DNA from: Chitinophaga solisilvae | Lineage (GTDB): Bacteria; Bacteroidota; Bacteroidia; Chitinophagales; Chitinophagaceae | DNA length: 64,000 nucleotides | Assembly: GCF_009928525.1 (NCBI RefSeq) | Contig: NZ_JAABOK010000025.1 | Location: forward strand, 1-64,000 | Reading direction: 5' to 3' | Shown here: piece by piece, positions 18,094-26,932 of the stretch | Position numbering within the stretch: the stretch's first letter is position 1 | Layout of the letters: every line of letters begins with the position of its first letter | Notes under the pieces: model-generated | Seen by the model: the letters and a program-made list of their open reading frames with translations, nothing else | What the model was told of the DNA's origin: nothing | The model's database searches: none | Translations under genes and position numbers: made by a program

Positions 18094-18708
18094 ATGGGCA
18101 TAGCAGAAAGAAAAGAGCGGGAAAAGGCAGATATGCGCCGGAAGATCGTAGATGCTGCCATTCAGATGTTTGTGGAAGAGGGATACGACAAGATGTCCAT
18201 CCGGAAAATTGCAGACAAGATTGAATATAGCCCGGCTACCATATACCTGTATTACAAGGATAAGGATGAGTTGCTGTATGATGTGCAGAGCGAAGGATTT
18301 GACGCGCTGGCAGAGCATTTCAGGAAAGCGGTTACCGAGAAGGATCCGTACAGGCGGCTAAAGCAGATGGCCTGGGCATATGTCAATTTTTACCGGGAAA
18401 ATCCGCAGTTATATGACCTGATGTTCATCATCAATGATCCGATGAATGCAGAAGAAGATGAAGAAGACTGGAAGAACGGGGATAATGCCTACGACGCTTT
18501 GCAGCAACTGATGCAGGAGTGTATAGACAATAAACTGGTTCGCTTTAAAAACGCCGTTGTTGCTTCTATCTCCGTCTGGGGTTTCCTGCACGGATTAATC
18601 AGTCTCGATCTCCGTTGCCGTATTAAAGTCTGCAAGCTATCCGGTTCCGACCTGGAAGAAGGCATGGAAGACGCCATTAACGAATACCTGCGGATCATCA
18701 AAGCATAA
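18094..18708 (+). CDS. TetR-family transcriptional regulator
   Basis: A 204-residue regulator. The N-terminal DNA-binding domain (about 10-60) contains the helix-turn-helix SIRKIADKIEYSPATIYLYYKDKDEL. The C-terminal ligand domain carries WAYVNFYRENPQLYDLMF, as in regulators of efflux pumps. Its promoter contains a perfect palindrome, and two similar sites stand before the downstream TolC-MFP-RND operon, so it very likely represses both itself and the pump and is released by a pump substrate. A terminator follows the gene, so the pump operon has its own promoter. The ligand is unknown. Confidence 0.92.
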   Translation: MGIAERKEREKADMRRKIVDAAIQMFVEEGYDKMSIRKIADKIEYSPATIYLYYKDKDELLYDVQSEGFDALAEHFRKAVTEKDPYRRLKQMAWAYVNFYRENPQLYDLMFIINDPMNAEEDEEDWKNGDNAYDALQQLMQECIDNKLVRFKNAVVASISVWGFLHGLISLDLRCRIKVCKLSGSDLEEGMEDAINEYLRIIKA

Positions 18709-18723
18709 CCGCATCACATATTT

Positions 18724-18747
18724 AAAAAGAGGCTACGGCCTTTTTTT
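18724..18747 (+). terminator. Intrinsic terminator after tetR
   Basis: A 10-bp stem with one G-T wobble (AAAAAGAGGC with GCCTTTTTTT) closes a TACG loop, and the T run forms its 3' side. It lies 16 bp after the tetR stop and separates tetR from the efflux operon. Confidence 0.7.
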
Positions 18748-18757
18748 AAGCACCCAA

Positions 18758-18774
18758 ACTAAACACCGTTCACC
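18758..18774. promoter_or_regulatory. TetR operator-like site O2
   Basis: ACTAAACA-C-CGTTCACC shares its full left half and the GTT core with the perfect palindrome O1 before tetR. The right half is degenerate. It lies 67 bp before the tolC-like gene. Confidence 0.5.
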
Positions 18775-18792
18775 ATATTAACAACGACTAGT

Positions 18793-18816
18793 AAGCCTTT
18801 CGGGCTTTATTTTTTT
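18793..18816 (+). terminator. Terminator-like hairpin in efflux leader
   Basis: A short AAGCC/GGCTT stem with a TTTCG loop is followed by TATTTTTTT. It lies between operator-like sites O2 and O3, ahead of the tolC-like gene. It could back up termination of tetR or act as an attenuator, depending on where the pump promoter starts. Confidence 0.4.
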
Positions 18817-18823
18817 CGATATC

Positions 18824-18840
18824 AATAAACACTGTTCATT
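18824..18840. promoter_or_regulatory. TetR operator-like site O3
   Basis: AATAAACA-C-TGTTCATT has 7 of 8 bases matching between arms and shares the AAACA-C-TGTT core with O1. It ends at the base before the ATG of the tolC-like gene, so bound repressor would cover the translation start region. Confidence 0.55.
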
Positions 18841-20220
18841 ATGTCAACATGCATCACAAAAGGAGCATTGTTAATGGGCTTGCTATGCGCGGCCGTCAGC
18901 GTATCCGCTCAGCAGCCCGCTCCGCCAAACACCGTGTTGGATCAATACATACAACAGGCCTTTCAGCAAAACAAAGGACTGAAAGATCAGCGCTTCACCA
19001 TGGAAAAAGCCATGTATGCCCTGCAGGAAGCCAAAAGCCTGTTTGGTCCCAACGTTACCTTCCTGGCCAGCTACACCAAAGCAGGCGGCGGCCGTACCAT
19101 AGACATGCCCATCGGCGACCTGCTCAACCCCGTGTATGCTTCACTGAACCAGCTCACCGGTTCACATAACTTCCCTAAGGTGGAAAACGTTTCCGTGCTA
19201 CTCAACCCGGACAACTTCTACGACGCGAAGTTCAGGACCAGCCTGCCGCTGCTTAACGCTGAGATATATTACAATCAGAAAATAAAAAGAGAACAGATCA
19301 GCCGGCAGCAGGCAGCTATGAATGTCTACAAACGCGCGCTGGTACAGGATATTAAAAGCGCCTACTTCCGCTACTACCAGGCATCACAGGCGGTAGCCAT
19401 CTATAACAACGCCCTATCGCTCATACGGGAAAACATCCGCATCAACGAAAGCATGGTGCGCAACGGCATCCGCAACAACACGGCAGTATACCGTTCGCAG
19501 ACAGAAAAAGAAAAGACAGATGCCGCTATCAGCAAGGCCATGAACGAACAGCAGAATGCAAAAGCATATTTCAACTTCCTGCTGAACCGCTCCCTGGAAG
19601 AAGACATAGAACTGGACAGCAACCTGCTGCGTATACCCGTTGCCGTTAATACCGGCGATGTGAGCCGCCGGGAAGAACTCCAGGAAATCAAAAGTGCCGC
19701 CGCCATGTACAGTCTGAACGAAAAACTGGACCGGTCCTACCTGATACCTAAACTCAGCACCTTCATAGACCTCGGCTCACAAGCCATGGGCGCGCGTTTC
19801 GACAATACCTCCCGCTATTATCTTTTCGGCATCAACCTGGAGTGGAACCTCTTCAGCTCCAACCGGAACAAATATAAAATCAAACAGGCGCAGCTGGATC
19901 TGGCGGCAGTCGGCAATACCGCATCACAGACGACCGATGCACTGCAGCTGCAACTGTTTCAGGCCATGAATGATTACCGCACAACCGTTGACAACTACCG
20001 CTCTGCCCAAAGCCAGCTTTCCTTTGCCAGCCGCAACTACCGGGATCAGCTGAAAATCTATAAAGAAGGGCAGCTGCTGTACATAGAACTCCTGGACGCA
20101 CAGAACCAGCTTACCCAGGCACAGCTGCAGACAGCCGTTACACAGGCGGCCGTACAAACAGCCTATGCTGCCGTAGAACGCGCACAGGCATCTTACAATA
20201 TCGATTTCAATCAACAATAA
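18841..20220 (+). CDS. TolC-family outer-membrane efflux protein
   Basis: A 459-residue protein with a signal peptide (1-24, cut after VSA) and two TolC/OEP repeats (about 35-240 and 245-455) with long amphipathic helices, ending in VQTAYAAVERAQASYNIDF. It forms the trimeric outer-membrane channel of a tripartite pump. The membrane fusion gene starts 11 bp downstream and the RND gene follows it, so all three are one operon. Operator-like palindromes before the gene point to TetR control. Confidence 0.93.
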   Translation: MSTCITKGALLMGLLCAAVSVSAQQPAPPNTVLDQYIQQAFQQNKGLKDQRFTMEKAMYALQEAKSLFGPNVTFLASYTKAGGGRTIDMPIGDLLNPVYASLNQLTGSHNFPKVENVSVLLNPDNFYDAKFRTSLPLLNAEIYYNQKIKREQISRQQAAMNVYKRALVQDIKSAYFRYYQASQAVAIYNNALSLIRENIRINESMVRNGIRNNTAVYRSQTEKEKTDAAISKAMNEQQNAKAYFNFLLNRSLEEDIELDSNLLRIPVAVNTGDVSRREELQEIKSAAAMYSLNEKLDRSYLIPKLSTFIDLGSQAMGARFDNTSRYYLFGINLEWNLFSSNRNKYKIKQAQLDLAAVGNTASQTTDALQLQLFQAMNDYRTTVDNYRSAQSQLSFASRNYRDQLKIYKEGQLLYIELLDAQNQLTQAQLQTAVTQAAVQTAYAAVERAQASYNIDFNQQ

Positions 20221-20231
20221 AATCTACCTCC

Positions 20232-21281
20232 ATGAAAAATACTTTGCTCCTGCTTCCATTATCCGTGTTGCTTTTTTCCTGCGGCAGCAAACCTGCGGAA
20301 AAAACCACGGCTGTCAACACCGAAATTATCCCGGTGAAAGTAATGCCACTGGCCAGACAGGGCGCTGCCGGCGTCATCAACGCCTCCGGTCAGTTTACCA
20401 CCGATGATGAAGTAGATCTGTCTTTCAAAACAAACGGTATCATCAATAATATCCTCGTGAAAGAAGGCGATGCCGTAAGAACCGGGCAGGTACTGGCTAC
20501 GCTCCACCTGACTGAAATAGATGCACAGGTACAGCAGGCGCAGCTGGGCTACGAAAAAGCGCAACGCGACTACCAGCGCACGCTCAACCTGCACAATGAC
20601 AGCGTAGCTACCCTGGAACAGCTGCAGAACAGCAAAACCGCACTGGAACTGGCCCGGCAGCAACTCAGCACCGCACAGTTCAACCGCAGCTATTCCGCCA
20701 TCCGTGCCACCAAAGACGGCTACGTACTCCACAAGCTCGCCAGCGCCGGCCAATACATCACCTCCGGCACACCCGTATTACAGATCAACGGCGCCCGCAA
20801 CGCACACTGGATGCTACGTATAGGCGTTACCGATAAAGAATGGGCACAGGTGAAAACAGGCGATAAAGCTACCATCGAAACGGCCGCCCTGCCCGGCAGC
20901 GACCTCACAGGCATGGTTACACGTAAAGCAGAAGGTATCGATGCCGCCAGCGGCACCTTTATCATAGATGTACAGCTGCAGGGAGAAAAGCCCGCTGCCA
21001 TTGCCACCGGTATGTTCGGCAGGTGCCGCATCACCACCGGCGGCGCCGGCAGCGGATCCGCCTGGAGCATTCCCTACGCCGCCCTGCTCGACGGCAACGG
21101 CGCCAGCGGATACGTATTCATCACCAACGATAACAAAACCGCACATAAAATTCCGGTGACCATCGCCGGCATGGAAAAAGACAACGTCATCATCAGCGAA
21201 GGCATGGAACACGCAGCTGCACTCATCATCTCCGGCTCCGCCTACCTGAAGGATCAATCTCCCATCCGTATCATCCAATAA
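20232..21281 (+). CDS. RND efflux periplasmic adaptor (MFP) lipoprotein
   Basis: A 349-residue lipoprotein (LLFSCGSK, Cys17) of the AcrA/HlyD family. It has the lipoyl-like half motif VDLSFKTNGIINNILVKEGDAVRTGQVLATL, a coiled-coil hairpin (about 95-150), the second lipoyl half (YSAIRATKDGYV) and a beta-barrel domain. It joins the inner-membrane RND pump to the TolC channel. It lies 11 bp after the tolC-like gene and 11 bp before the RND gene. Confidence 0.93.
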   Translation: MKNTLLLLPLSVLLFSCGSKPAEKTTAVNTEIIPVKVMPLARQGAAGVINASGQFTTDDEVDLSFKTNGIINNILVKEGDAVRTGQVLATLHLTEIDAQVQQAQLGYEKAQRDYQRTLNLHNDSVATLEQLQNSKTALELARQQLSTAQFNRSYSAIRATKDGYVLHKLASAGQYITSGTPVLQINGARNAHWMLRIGVTDKEWAQVKTGDKATIETAALPGSDLTGMVTRKAEGIDAASGTFIIDVQLQGEKPAAIATGMFGRCRITTGGAGSGSAWSIPYAALLDGNGASGYVFITNDNKTAHKIPVTIAGMEKDNVIISEGMEHAAALIISGSAYLKDQSPIRIIQ

Positions 21282-21292
21282 TTTCCAGTATC

Positions 21293-24200
21293 ATGAAAAT
21301 ATCCGGTTATGCCGTTAAAAACTACCAGTTCACCCTGGTAATCTTCCTGATGATCATTGTGCTCGGCATCACAACCATCCTCAATATGCCACGCTCCGAA
21401 GACCCTGAAATGAGGGCCCCGCAGTTCTCCGTCGTGGTGATATACCCCGGCACCAGCCCGAAAGACATGGAAGACCTTGTGGTAGATCCGCTGGAGAAAG
21501 AAGTCTACGGACTTGATGATATCAAACACGTTCGTACCGCTATCAACGACGGCGTAGCCGTTATGCAGGTGGAATACAAATACAGCTCCGATGTAGACCA
21601 GAAATACCAGGAACTGGTGAGAGAAGTCAACAATAAGAAAAAAGACCTGCCGGCAGACATCTACAGCATAGAAGTAAAGAAACAGGAACCTTCTGACGTA
21701 AATGTACTGCAGACAGCCCTGATCTCAGAAAATGCGCCCAGGGAAAAGCTCCGTTACTATGCAGAAAAACTGCAGGAAGACCTGGAGAAAATTCCCAGCC
21801 TGAAAAATGTAAAGATCCACGGCCTTCCGGAACAACAGGTACGCGTGGAACTGGAACTGGATAAAATGGCACAGCTGCATCTGCCGGTCAACACCGTTAT
21901 CAGCGCCGTACAGAGTGAAATGGCCAACATTCCCGGTGGCAGCATCGATGCCGGCGAAAGGAGCTTCAACATCAAAACCAGCGGCAATTATCAGTCTATC
22001 GAAGAAATCAGTAACACCATTGTCACCGCTGCCAACGGCAAAAATATCTTCCTGAAAGACATTGCCCGCATATACTACGGCTTTGAAGACGAGAAGTATT
22101 TTGCCCGCCTGAACAGCCACCGCAGCGTATCTGTATCAGCGGCACAGAAAACCGGGGAAAACATCAGTAAAACACAGCAACAGTACCTGCCTGTCATCGA
22201 GAAGTTCAAAAAAACACTGCCGGCCAATATCGACCTGGTACAGTACTTTGATCAGGCAGAAGCGGTAAACAGCCGCCTGGGCGGCCTTGGCAAGGACTTT
22301 CTCATTGCCATCCTGCTGGTAGCGTTTACACTGTTACCATTAGGACAACGGCCGGCGCTGATTGTGATGATCTCCATCCCGCTTTCGCTCTCCATTGGTA
22401 TTGTGCTGTTACAGCTGTTCGGCTACAACCTCAATCAGCTCAGCATTGTAGGATTGGTAGTAGCGCTCGGCCTCCTGGTAGATGACAGCATTGTGGTGAT
22501 AGAAAACATAGAACGCTGGATGCTGGAAGGACACAGCCGCATGCAAGCCACGCTGAAAGCCACCTCCCAGATAGGCATGGCTGTTGTAGGCTGCACCGCC
22601 GCACTCATCATCGCCTTCATGCCAATTGTATTCTTACCGGAAGGCAGCGGTGACTTCATACGCAGCATGCCGCTGGCAGTCATCTTCAGCGTACTGGCAT
22701 CCATGGCGGTTTCACTGACCATCATCCCTTTCCTCGCCAGCCGCCTGCTGAAAGAACATACCGGCAACCCGGAGGGCAACTTCTTCATGCGATTGCTCAA
22801 AAAGCTGATCCATGGCAGCTATGCGCGCCTGCTGGACAAAGCGCTGATGCGCCCGGTACTGACCATCATCGTATCCCTGGTATTGTTCGGCGGATCGCTG
22901 GTACTGATGAAAATCGTTGGATTCGGGCTGTTCCCCGCATCTGAAAAGCCGCAGTTCCTCATCAATATCATTGCACCACCACAGTCAAACCTGCAATACA
23001 CCAACAACATCGTAGAAAAAATTGAAGCGCAGCTGCAGCAGGAAAAAAGTATAAAATACTATGCCAGCAATATTGGCAAAGGCAATCCCCGTATATATTA
23101 CAACGAAGTACAGGAAAATGAACGCAGCGACTATGCGCAGATATTTGTGCAGCTGGACCCGCATACCAATCCTTCAGCCAAAATTGCGCTGATAGAAAAG
23201 CTGCGGCAGAAGTGGACGCCTTTCCCCGGCGCGAAAGTAGAGGTGAAAAATTTTGAGCAGGGCCCTCCGGTGACCGCCCCCGTAGAAGTCAGGATCTTCG
23301 GCGATAATCTGGACAGCCTCCGCACCCTTGCTTCCAATGTGGAAAAAATGCTGGAGAAAACACCCGGTACTATCTACATCAACAACCCGGTAAGTAACCT
23401 GAAATCAGATGTACGTGTAGCCATTGATAAGGAAAAGGCACAGCAGCTGGGTATTCCGACCGCCAACATTGACAGGGCCGTTCGTTTAGCCATTGCCGGT
23501 ATCAACCTCGGTAAATACAATGATAAAAATGATAACGACTACGATGTGCTGCTTACCAAACAGAAAAACGGCAAGCCCACGATGGATGTCTTCAACGATC
23601 TCTTTATCAACAACGGCCAGGGCACTGCCATTCCGCTGTCGCAGGTAGCCTCCCTGCAGCTGGAGACTTCTCCCCTCAGTATCCATCACCAGGAAAAAAA
23701 CAGGGTGGTATCTGTCGGCGCCTTCGTAAAGAAAGGATTCCTGACAGACCGTGTCATCACGGAAGTAATCAGGCAAATGGATGCCATGAAACTCCCCGCC
23801 GGATACACTTATGAGATGGGTGGTGAAGTGGAGAGCCGCAACAACTCCTTCGGTGGATTTATGAGCATCATCATCGTTACCATCTTCCTGTTCATCGCTG
23901 TACTGGTACTGGAATTTAAAACATTCAAAAGTACGCTGATCGTACTTTCCGTAATACCATTAGGCATTGTGGGCGCGGCGGCCGGCCTGTGGCTGACCGG
24001 CAACTCCCTCTCCTTCATGGCGGTAATAGGTCTGATAGCCCTGGCGGGTATAGAAGTAAAGAACACCATCCTGCTGGTAGACTTCACCAACCAGTTGCGC
24101 ATGCAGGGTAAACCGCTGGACGAAGCGATCCGCGAAGCCGGCGAAGTAAGATTCCTGCCTATCGTACTCACCTCGCTCACTGCCATCGGCGGCCTGATAC

Positions 24201-24418
24201 CCATCGCGATTTCCTCCAACCCGATGATTGCCCCACTGGCCATCGTCCTGATTGGCGGCCTGATAAGCTCTACCCTGCTCTCCCGTGTGGTTACGCCGGT
24301 GATCTACAAAATGATACCACCCAGAATTGAACTGCCCGACCCGGAAGATACGCCGGAAGCCAACAGGGAAGTAAGGTCCGTAAATGGTCATTCTCAATTA
24401 GCGATGAGTAATTCATAA
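21293..24418 (+). CDS. RND-family efflux transporter permease
   Basis: A 1041-residue inner-membrane transporter of the AcrB/HAE1 type, at the usual length. It has TM1 (about 12-32), a first large periplasmic loop, a membrane bundle with the proton-relay motif GLVVALGLLVDDSIVVIENIERW, the segment FLPEGSGDF, a second large loop and a second membrane bundle (LIALAGIEVKNTILLVDF). It exports a hydrophobic or toxic compound by proton exchange, as part of the TolC-MFP-RND pump. The last residues (SQLAMSNS) are coded by sequence resembling one arm of the hairpin repeats, so the C-terminal tail may come from a repeat remnant. Confidence 0.95.
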   Translation: MKISGYAVKNYQFTLVIFLMIIVLGITTILNMPRSEDPEMRAPQFSVVVIYPGTSPKDMEDLVVDPLEKEVYGLDDIKHVRTAINDGVAVMQVEYKYSSDVDQKYQELVREVNNKKKDLPADIYSIEVKKQEPSDVNVLQTALISENAPREKLRYYAEKLQEDLEKIPSLKNVKIHGLPEQQVRVELELDKMAQLHLPVNTVISAVQSEMANIPGGSIDAGERSFNIKTSGNYQSIEEISNTIVTAANGKNIFLKDIARIYYGFEDEKYFARLNSHRSVSVSAAQKTGENISKTQQQYLPVIEKFKKTLPANIDLVQYFDQAEAVNSRLGGLGKDFLIAILLVAFTLLPLGQRPALIVMISIPLSLSIGIVLLQLFGYNLNQLSIVGLVVALGLLVDDSIVVIENIERWMLEGHSRMQATLKATSQIGMAVVGCTAALIIAFMPIVFLPEGSGDFIRSMPLAVIFSVLASMAVSLTIIPFLASRLLKEHTGNPEGNFFMRLLKKLIHGSYARLLDKALMRPVLTIIVSLVLFGGSLVLMKIVGFGLFPASEKPQFLINIIAPPQSNLQYTNNIVEKIEAQLQQEKSIKYYASNIGKGNPRIYYNEVQENERSDYAQIFVQLDPHTNPSAKIALIEKLRQKWTPFPGAKVEVKNFEQGPPVTAPVEVRIFGDNLDSLRTLASNVEKMLEKTPGTIYINNPVSNLKSDVRVAIDKEKAQQLGIPTANIDRAVRLAIAGINLGKYNDKNDNDYDVLLTKQKNGKPTMDVFNDLFINNGQGTAIPLSQVASLQLETSPLSIHHQEKNRVVSVGAFVKKGFLTDRVITEVIRQMDAMKLPAGYTYEMGGEVESRNNSFGGFMSIIIVTIFLFIAVLVLEFKTFKSTLIVLSVIPLGIVGAAAGLWLTGNSLSFMAVIGLIALAGIEVKNTILLVDFTNQLRMQGKPLDEAIREAGEVRFLPIVLTSLTAIGGLIPIAISSNPMIAPLAIVLIGGLISSTLLSRVVTPVIYKMIPPRIELPDPEDTPEANREVRSVNGHSQLAMSNS

Positions 24419-24421
24419 TTC
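24388..24421. repeat. Possible hairpin-repeat remnant
   Basis: This stretch contains CATTC, a degenerate inner part with TTAGCGATGA, and two heptads GTAATTC-ATAATTC as in the right arms of the full repeats. There is no matching left arm. It overlaps the last 10 codons and the stop of the RND gene. Confidence 0.35.
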
Positions 24422-24482
24422 TTCCTTATTTTTAGGACTGATTGTCAATCATCACAACCATTCCTTTTGAAAATTTGATCTT

Positions 24483-25001
24483 ATGAAAAGAAACATCCTG
24501 GCATTTTTTGCGATACTGCTGACAGTATGCTTCAGTGTACAGTCAGCACAGGCACAGCTGAAACGCTTCAGCATCGGACCTTATGTAGAAGCGGGCTTCC
24601 CTACCGGCGACTTCAGCAACTCCCACAAAACCGGCTATGGCCTGGGTCTGGGAGCGGACGTAAAGCTGGTGGCAGGTTTAACAGCCGTGGGTTCCATTGG
24701 CTTCATGTATTTCAACGGCAAATCAATGGACATAGGTAACGGCGTCTTTGCAGACATCCCTTCCGCCAAAGTAATTCCGTTCAGACTCGGTCTGAAATAC
24801 AAACTGATCAGCCTCCTGTACGTAAAAGTGGAAGGTGGTACCGCCCAATTCACCGGCGACTACAACAACGGCACCGGCGCCCTGTTTGCACCGGGAATAG
24901 GTATCCGTTTCCTCGGCCTGGATGTTCAAGCAAAATATGAAGCCTGGTTTAAAGACGGCACGCATGGATTCTGGGGACTGAAAGCAGGCTATAACTTTTA
25001 A
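24483..25001 (+). CDS. Small outer-membrane beta-barrel (porin-like) protein
   Basis: A 172-residue protein with a signal peptide (1-24, cut after AQA) and an eight-strand-type outer-membrane barrel: alternating strands such as FSIGPYVEAGFPTGDF and LLYVKVEGGTAQF, and a terminal aromatic in LKAGYNF. It resembles the PorT/OmpW-like small barrels common in Bacteroidota. It lies 64 bp after the RND gene and may be read from its own promoter. Its function is unknown. Its stop codon is the first base of hairpin repeat copy 2. Confidence 0.75.
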   Translation: MKRNILAFFAILLTVCFSVQSAQAQLKRFSIGPYVEAGFPTGDFSNSHKTGYGLGLGADVKLVAGLTAVGSIGFMYFNGKSMDIGNGVFADIPSAKVIPFRLGLKYKLISLLYVKVEGGTAQFTGDYNNGTGALFAPGIGIRFLGLDVQAKYEAWFKDGTHGFWGLKAGYNF

Positions 25002-25153
25002 AATAATTACGAATTACGAATTGCGAATTACGAATGCAGAAGCGGAGATTTAATCGAAGAGAAAGGAAGACATTTAATCCTTCATCCTATTCATCTTCGA
25101 TTAAATCTCCGCTTCTGCATTCGTAATTCGCAATTCGTAATTCGTAATTATTT
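25001..25153. repeat. Hairpin repeat copy 2 (perfect 60-bp arms)
   Basis: Arms 25001-25060 and 25094-25153 are exact inverted copies over 60 bp, around a 33-bp loop. The outer part has heptads GAATTAC, GAATTGC, GAATTAC, GAATGCA. It lies between convergent genes, and its outer edges contain the last base of one stop codon and the whole stop codon (25148-25150) of the other. Confidence 0.95.
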
Positions 25154-25825
25154 AAAAAATGGTACAAAACCTCCCTGCACACACCCCGGCACCGGAATCA
25201 GGTTATCTCCGCTCTGATCTACGTCCGGAAGAGCGGTGATCTGCCGGTACCAGGTTTTCTTTACGGAGGGATCTATGGCGGCCAGTTCTATAAGTACATG
25301 GTAGCCGCCTCTTGTTTCCAGGATAGTCAGGCAGGACGGATTGATATAGCTGCTGATAGTTTCCAGGATGGCCGGATCTTTACGGTCTACGTCAATATCC
25401 ATATAGTATTTGTTGCTGCAGGATTTTTGTATTTCGCTCATCACCTCCTGATGAGGATTTTTTGTCAGCTGTTGCTGACGGATGTTTTCCGCAAATGTTA
25501 CCAGGGAAGCAAATGTTGCCTTCCACAGATCGCGGGGATTGATGCTGATATAGAGTGCCAGCGCCTCCTGCGGGACAGGTTGCCCGTTGTGCCGGTAAGT
25601 TCCTGCCGCACATTCCAGTTGTTTTATTTTATCCAGCATATCTTCCTTCCGGCTCGTAAACCGCTTCAGTTGCTGTTTATCGGCTTTCATTGTATGCATG
25701 GTTCCCTGCAGGTATTTGGAACGCGCCAGCAGACAGAGATAATATTGTTCATGTTCGTTGCACTCAGGCAACCAGTTGATGAAATGTTGTAAGGCGGTTT
25801 CGTTGGCGATAATCTGGTAATTCAT
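25148..25825 (-). CDS. Small archaeo-eukaryotic-primase-like protein
   Basis: A 225-residue protein I cannot assign to a named gene. The C-terminal half carries three motifs in the order seen in archaeo-eukaryotic primases: an acidic DxD-type motif YYMDIDVD (Asp143, Asp145, Asp147), a G-x-H motif TRGGYHVLI (His176), and a region DQSGDNLIPVPGCVQGG like the third acidic motif followed by a PG turn. The N-terminal half (1-120) is helical and matches nothing I know. There is no helicase or zinc domain. It is a lone gene bracketed by hairpin repeats copy 2 and copy 3, and its stop codon lies within copy 2. Polymerase activity is a hypothesis. Confidence 0.55.
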   Translation of the reverse strand: MNYQIIANETALQHFINWLPECNEHEQYYLCLLARSKYLQGTMHTMKADKQQLKRFTSRKEDMLDKIKQLECAAGTYRHNGQPVPQEALALYISINPRDLWKATFASLVTFAENIRQQQLTKNPHQEVMSEIQKSCSNKYYMDIDVDRKDPAILETISSYINPSCLTILETRGGYHVLIELAAIDPSVKKTWYRQITALPDVDQSGDNLIPVPGCVQGGFVPFFK

Positions 25826-25836
25826 TTGTTGGCTTT

Positions 25837-25980
25837 GAATTACGAATGATGAATGATGAATGGCGAGTTAAGCGCGAAGATTTAAGCGGATAAATAATTG
25901 AATATCCGCTTAAATCTTCGCGCTTAACTCGCCATTCATCATTCGTAATTCGTAATTATTTAAATCATTCGTAATTATTT
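25837..25980. repeat. Hairpin repeat copy 3
   Basis: Left arm 25837-25892 and right arm from 25903 on are inverted copies, but the left arm has one extra 7-bp unit (GAATGAT twice instead of once). Inner arms (GGCGAGTTAAGCGCGAAGAT type) differ from the other copies yet match each other. The right end repeats CATTCGTAATTATTT once more. It lies between two minus-strand genes, 11 bp upstream of the primase-like gene. Confidence 0.92.
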
Positions 25981-26845
25981 AAAAAAACTCCGCTTCCCAC
26001 GTTCTCTCAAACTGCTCTCCCGGCGACAGCCTGTTAATGCCTTCTTTTTCATTCAGGTTGCCGGTAGCGGATACATTGTCTGCTATACCACACCAGGGTT
26101 CTATGCAAACGAAATCGCCGTTTTTGGCGGCCCAGATGCCCATATAGGGAAATCCCTCAAAGGAGATGGCCAGGCCATGCGGGGTTTTATTGCTTTTAAT
26201 GCTGATGGCGGAAGAGGCCAGGTTTTTAAATACCAGGGCATCTTCGAGGAACAGGGATTTGTGCAGGGGTAATTCCTGCGTATCCTGCAGCATAGGTATG
26301 GGTGTCAGCTCTATCTGCCCGGCGGCGGATAAAGGGTAACGGCCTGTATTCTCCTTTCTGTTGAAATGAAGATAATAATCTTCATAGGAGGTTCCTTCTA
26401 CCAGCGGTATACGGAATGCGGGGTGGCCGCCGACAGAGAAGAGCAGTTCCTTATCACCAGTATTTTCCACGATGTAGGTTACCTTCAGCTGGCTGTCCTG
26501 TAAGGTATAGCGCACATGAAAGGCAAAGCGGAAAGGGTATACCTTACGGGTAGCCTCGTTATCCGTTAAGGTGAACGTGATATGCGTATCTCTCTGTTCT
26601 GTAACCGTAAACACCTGGTCGCGGGCGAAACCGTGTCTGCCCAGCGTATATTCATGCCCGTTATATGTGTAGGTATTGTTTTTCAGTCCGCCTACAATAG
26701 GGAACAGTACCGGGCTTTTCTTTCCCCATACGGCGGGGTCGGCGCCCCACATATAGTCCAGTCCGGAGTCATTGTGAACAATATGCTGCAATTCTGCGCC
26801 TGCAGCCGCTATTGTAATGGTAAGCCGGTCATTTGAAATTTTCAT
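25979..26845 (-). CDS. Aldose 1-epimerase family protein (LacX-like)
   Basis: A 288-residue cytoplasmic protein of the galactose mutarotase superfamily, without a signal peptide. It shows WGKKSPVLFPIVGGLKNNTY near the start, GRHGFARDQVF, GGHPAFRIPL with a conserved His, and IEPWCGIADN. This subgroup (LacX/YeaD-like) acts on hexoses or hexose phosphates, and the true substrate is often unknown. It is divergent from the SDR gene 87 bp away and upstream of the primase-like gene. Its stop codon is at the edge of hairpin copy 3. Confidence 0.85.
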   Translation of the reverse strand: MKISNDRLTITIAAAGAELQHIVHNDSGLDYMWGADPAVWGKKSPVLFPIVGGLKNNTYTYNGHEYTLGRHGFARDQVFTVTEQRDTHITFTLTDNEATRKVYPFRFAFHVRYTLQDSQLKVTYIVENTGDKELLFSVGGHPAFRIPLVEGTSYEDYYLHFNRKENTGRYPLSAAGQIELTPIPMLQDTQELPLHKSLFLEDALVFKNLASSAISIKSNKTPHGLAISFEGFPYMGIWAAKNGDFVCIEPWCGIADNVSATGNLNEKEGINRLSPGEQFERTWEAEFF

Positions 26846-26901
26846 ACGGATGCTTTATAGAAAGTTAAAGATAAAAAAATACGAATTAGGAACAGCGTCT
26901 T

Positions 26902-26909
26902 TACCTTTG
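26902..26909 (+). promoter_or_regulatory. Possible -7 element of the SDR gene
   Basis: TACCTTTG matches the Bacteroidota -7 consensus TAnnTTTG, 24 bp before the SDR start. No TTG stands at the expected -33 distance. Confidence 0.4.
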
Positions 26910-26932
26910 CGGGGTATCTAACGATTAAAATT

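Noticed and set aside
26879-26889. A single TACGAATTAGG as another hairpin repeat copy
   Set aside because: Only one heptad matches and there is no second arm.
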